Below the pieces are notes generated by a model. That model was given only the letters and a program-made list of their open reading frames with translations. It had not been told where the DNA came from and did not search any database. The position numbers were made by a program, and so were the translations under genes. From assembly GCF_014196635.1 (NCBI RefSeq), contig NZ_JACIEB010000006.1, forward strand, positions 217,019-281,018: a stretch of DNA of 64,000 bases, written 5' to 3'. Source of the stretch: Sphingobium fontiphilum. Lineage in GTDB: Bacteria > Pseudomonadota > Alphaproteobacteria > Sphingomonadales > Sphingomonadaceae. Positions within the stretch are counted from its first letter, which is position 1. Each line of letters starts with the position of its first letter. Of the stretch, positions 62,429 through 64,000 are shown in pieces.

Positions 62429-62743
62429 TGCCTGTCTCCCGTTTGTGTCCGGCCATCGCCCGGCCCCCTTCATAGCCCGCTATATGGGTGGCGTCACCCT
62501 CGCGCGGCAAGGGGCGGGCTTTGCATATGGCTGAATGGAGGGCCGGAATGCAAAAGCGGCCTCACTCAGTCGCGCGCCCCTGCTTCAGCCAGCGGCCGCC
62601 ATGCGACAAAATCCGCTCGCTCCGCCCTCGACGCAAAAAGAATGGGGAAATGACATTTCCTGCAAATCCCCTCTTGCCGACCGCAAAAACCGCTGCTAGT
62701 TGCCCCCCTCACCCGCCGAGAGGAACGTCCTCCGGCCGCCAGA
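62429..62743. other. Intergenic region upstream of tRNA-Gly
   Basis: 315 bases with no supportable gene. The tRNA-Gly promoter must lie here; ttgccg with tagttg 17 bases on is the best candidate but weak. A 6-bp inverted repeat (ggaaat-gac-atttcc, 62646-62660) is the only other structure. Confidence 0.55.
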
Positions 62744-62818
62744 GCGGGCGTAGCTCAGGGGTAGAGCACAACCTTGCCAAGGTTGGGGTCGAGGGTTCGA
62801 ATCCCTTCGCCCGCTCCA
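62744..62818 (+). tRNA. tRNA-Gly (anticodon GCC)
   Basis: 75 nt. Acceptor stem GCGGGCG/CGCCCGC with discriminator T and encoded CCA, anticodon stem-loop AACCTTGCCAAGGTT with anticodon GCC, and T loop GGTTCGAATCC. A tyrosine recombinase gene lies just after its 3' end. Confidence 0.97.
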
Positions 62819-62838
62819 GTTTTTCCGATTGAAATCAT

Positions 62839-63765
62839 TTACATAACTTCTGTGCGTGGGATGGTGAATGGCTTCGGCTGGCACGCAACTGGCACGCAGT
62901 TTGCGGAGACACGGGGCAGCTCCATCCCCAGGTCCGCGAAATACCCGTCGATAGCCGCCCGCCCCGCGCTCAGATAATCAGGAGAGAAGACAGCATAGCT
63001 TTCCGTGACGCCGGGCCTGCGATGTCCCAACAGGCCTTCAACTTCCCATGCAGGAACACCCCTTCCCCGTAGTTCGGCGGCCATGGTGTGGCGAAGGCTG
63101 TAGGGAGTTATGTCGGCAGAGAGGCCTGCATTCTTGACCGCCCTCGCAAACGTCTTCTTGACGCTTCTGATCGGTTTGTCGCGCCAGGTCACGAAGCGGA
63201 CGACTTTGCGATCAAAGACGAACGGCATTAGCGTATCCGTGATCGGCACAGTGGGCCGATACTTTTTGGTCTGCTTGCGCCCCTTTGGATTGAGGTTGAT
63301 TGAGCGATATTCCAGATCGACCTGGGCAGGTGCGAGGTCCAGAACTGCTTCCGGTCGTCCAAGCGTGTTCAGCATCAGCATGGAAAATGTATAGAGGTGC
63401 GGCCATTCCTGAACGGCTGAGAGGAAGCGCCGCATTTCGGATTTCTTCAGCCGGTATGCCTCCTTGGCATCGCTCCGGTCGGACACATGCTCGATGAACG
63501 GTGGTGAGGTAATCTCTCCCCACTTCCACGCGAGATTTAGTGCAGCCCGACCCACAGAGAGGATTCTGTCGACATACGAGTTTTTGTAATCGCGCGCTTT
63601 TAACCAGGTCCTAAACTCGCGCTGCCGAGGAATAGATAGGTCGGCAACTGTTGCCTCACCCCAAAACTCGTTCCACAGCTTCAAGGCGAAGCGTTGGGTG
63701 TCGTGGGAAGCGACATTCGCACCGTGCCGGTCCCAATATCGGATCAAAACGGTCGCCAGCGGCAT
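62839..63765 (-). CDS. Tyrosine recombinase/integrase with interrupted N-terminal extension
   Basis: From ATG 63765 the product is 308 residues. The catalytic domain is intact: first Arg in NTLGRPEAVLDL, the Arg-His in YSLRHTMAAEL, the later His in LLGHRRPGV and Tyr in ESYAVF. A core-binding domain lies before it. The frame is open upstream: after a TAG (63913-63915) it reads SLGTSDFQQAQLKLAEL, and before it another ATG at 63999 leads RPERSKVG. So the arm-binding N-terminus is probably damaged by the stop and by frame changes. The catalytic half may still be made. It faces the tRNA-Gly 3' end. Confidence 0.85.
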   Translation of the reverse strand: MPLATVLIRYWDRHGANVASHDTQRFALKLWNEFWGEATVADLSIPRQREFRTWLKARDYKNSYVDRILSVGRAALNLAWKWGEITSPPFIEHVSDRSDAKEAYRLKKSEMRRFLSAVQEWPHLYTFSMLMLNTLGRPEAVLDLAPAQVDLEYRSINLNPKGRKQTKKYRPTVPITDTLMPFVFDRKVVRFVTWRDKPIRSVKKTFARAVKNAGLSADITPYSLRHTMAAELRGRGVPAWEVEGLLGHRRPGVTESYAVFSPDYLSAGRAAIDGYFADLGMELPRVSANCVPVACQPKPFTIPRTEVM

Positions 63766-64000
63766 TTCGACCGGCGGAACGTTCTTCAGTTCCGCCTTCT
63801 TTGTGACCAGTTCGGCCAGCTTCAGCTGGGCTTGCTGAAAATCGCTTGTGCCAAGTGACCTGCCCCCCGCTGGTCCCGCGGTTATAACGAGAGTCCGCCG
63901 GTTTGTGCACTGCTACCCAACCTTGGACCGCTCGGGTCTAGAGATTTCCGCCTGGTCCGGGTCCGGAGGGCTGGTGGCTCCGGTCGGGTTTGCCAACATG

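Larger units (their letters stand above)
62744..64000. mobile_element. Left border of a probable genomic island integrated at tRNA-Gly
   Basis: The 3' end of tRNA-Gly is followed 20 bases on by a convergently oriented tyrosine recombinase gene, the standard layout of integrative islands. The island would extend beyond the right edge, so the matching direct repeat cannot be tested here. Confidence 0.5.

Noticed and set aside
1..64000. CRISPR arrays, insertion sequences or rRNA genes
   Set aside because: I saw no regularly spaced direct repeats, no transposase reading frame and no rRNA-like sequence anywhere in the window.

Overview
The window is about 64 kb of high-GC chromosome from an alphaproteobacterium, most likely Sphingomonadaceae (Sphingobium/Sphingomonas/Novosphingobium type). 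Reasons: a soluble serine palmitoyltransferase beside its own acyl carrier protein (sphingolipids replace LPS in these bacteria), an NDUFS4-like complex I subunit, one bifunctional RelA/SpoT protein, an hrcA-grpE pair, large TonB-dependent receptors, and an aromatic-degradation operon. I cannot name the species.

Layout. 1-9.6 kb: housekeeping and envelope genes (phosphatase fragment, ABC-F ATPase, tRNA-Tyr, rlmB, ferredoxin, AlkA-type glycosylase, two GIN/DUF2807 proteins behind a palindromic operator, M28 peptidase, rpmB, tadA). 9.6-15.2 kb: GT-C-like membrane protein, GtrA protein, GST, a LytS/LytTR-type two-component pair, HxlR regulator. 15.3-29.2 kb: rsh, hrcA-grpE, pterin dehydratase, zincin-ccmA-ccmB, EamA exporter, cupin-8 protein, chorismate mutase, polyprenyl synthase, TSUP permease, hrpB, NDUFS4 homologue. 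29.2-34.3 kb: a lone Pycsar-effector-like membrane protein, then ACP and serine palmitoyltransferase, a hybrid histidine kinase, and a TAM41-like nucleotidyltransferase. 34.3-41.1 kb: one minus-strand catabolic operon of six genes (extradiol dioxygenase, acyl-CoA-dehydrogenase-like hydroxylase, Rieske oxygenase alpha and beta, two cytochromes P450). 41.5-52.6 kb: clpB behind a possible SD-sequestering hairpin, a TonB receptor, M23 peptidase with an apparent ATA start, xseA/purD. 52.8-60.9 kb: a DUF1796 protein and then an unusual exported amino-compound oxidation locus. 60.9-64 kb: Lon-N-domain protein, thioredoxin/TPR protein, tRNA-Gly, and a tyrosine recombinase at the tRNA 3' end that probably marks an island border.

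Most interesting system. From 53.8 to 60.9 kb, genes on one strand encode a TonB-dependent receptor, a RidA protein with a signal peptide, a Tat-signal flavin amine oxidase, a c-type cytochrome translationally coupled to it, a Tat-signal PLP aminotransferase, a remnant of another Tat-signal PLP enzyme, and a second RidA with a signal peptide. Together they look like a periplasmic pathway: the receptor brings in an amino compound, the flavoenzyme oxidises it and passes electrons to the cytochrome, the RidA proteins hydrolyse the reactive imine/enamine, and the aminotransferase moves the amino group. This is inference from signals, families and gene order; I do not know of a described system of this composition.
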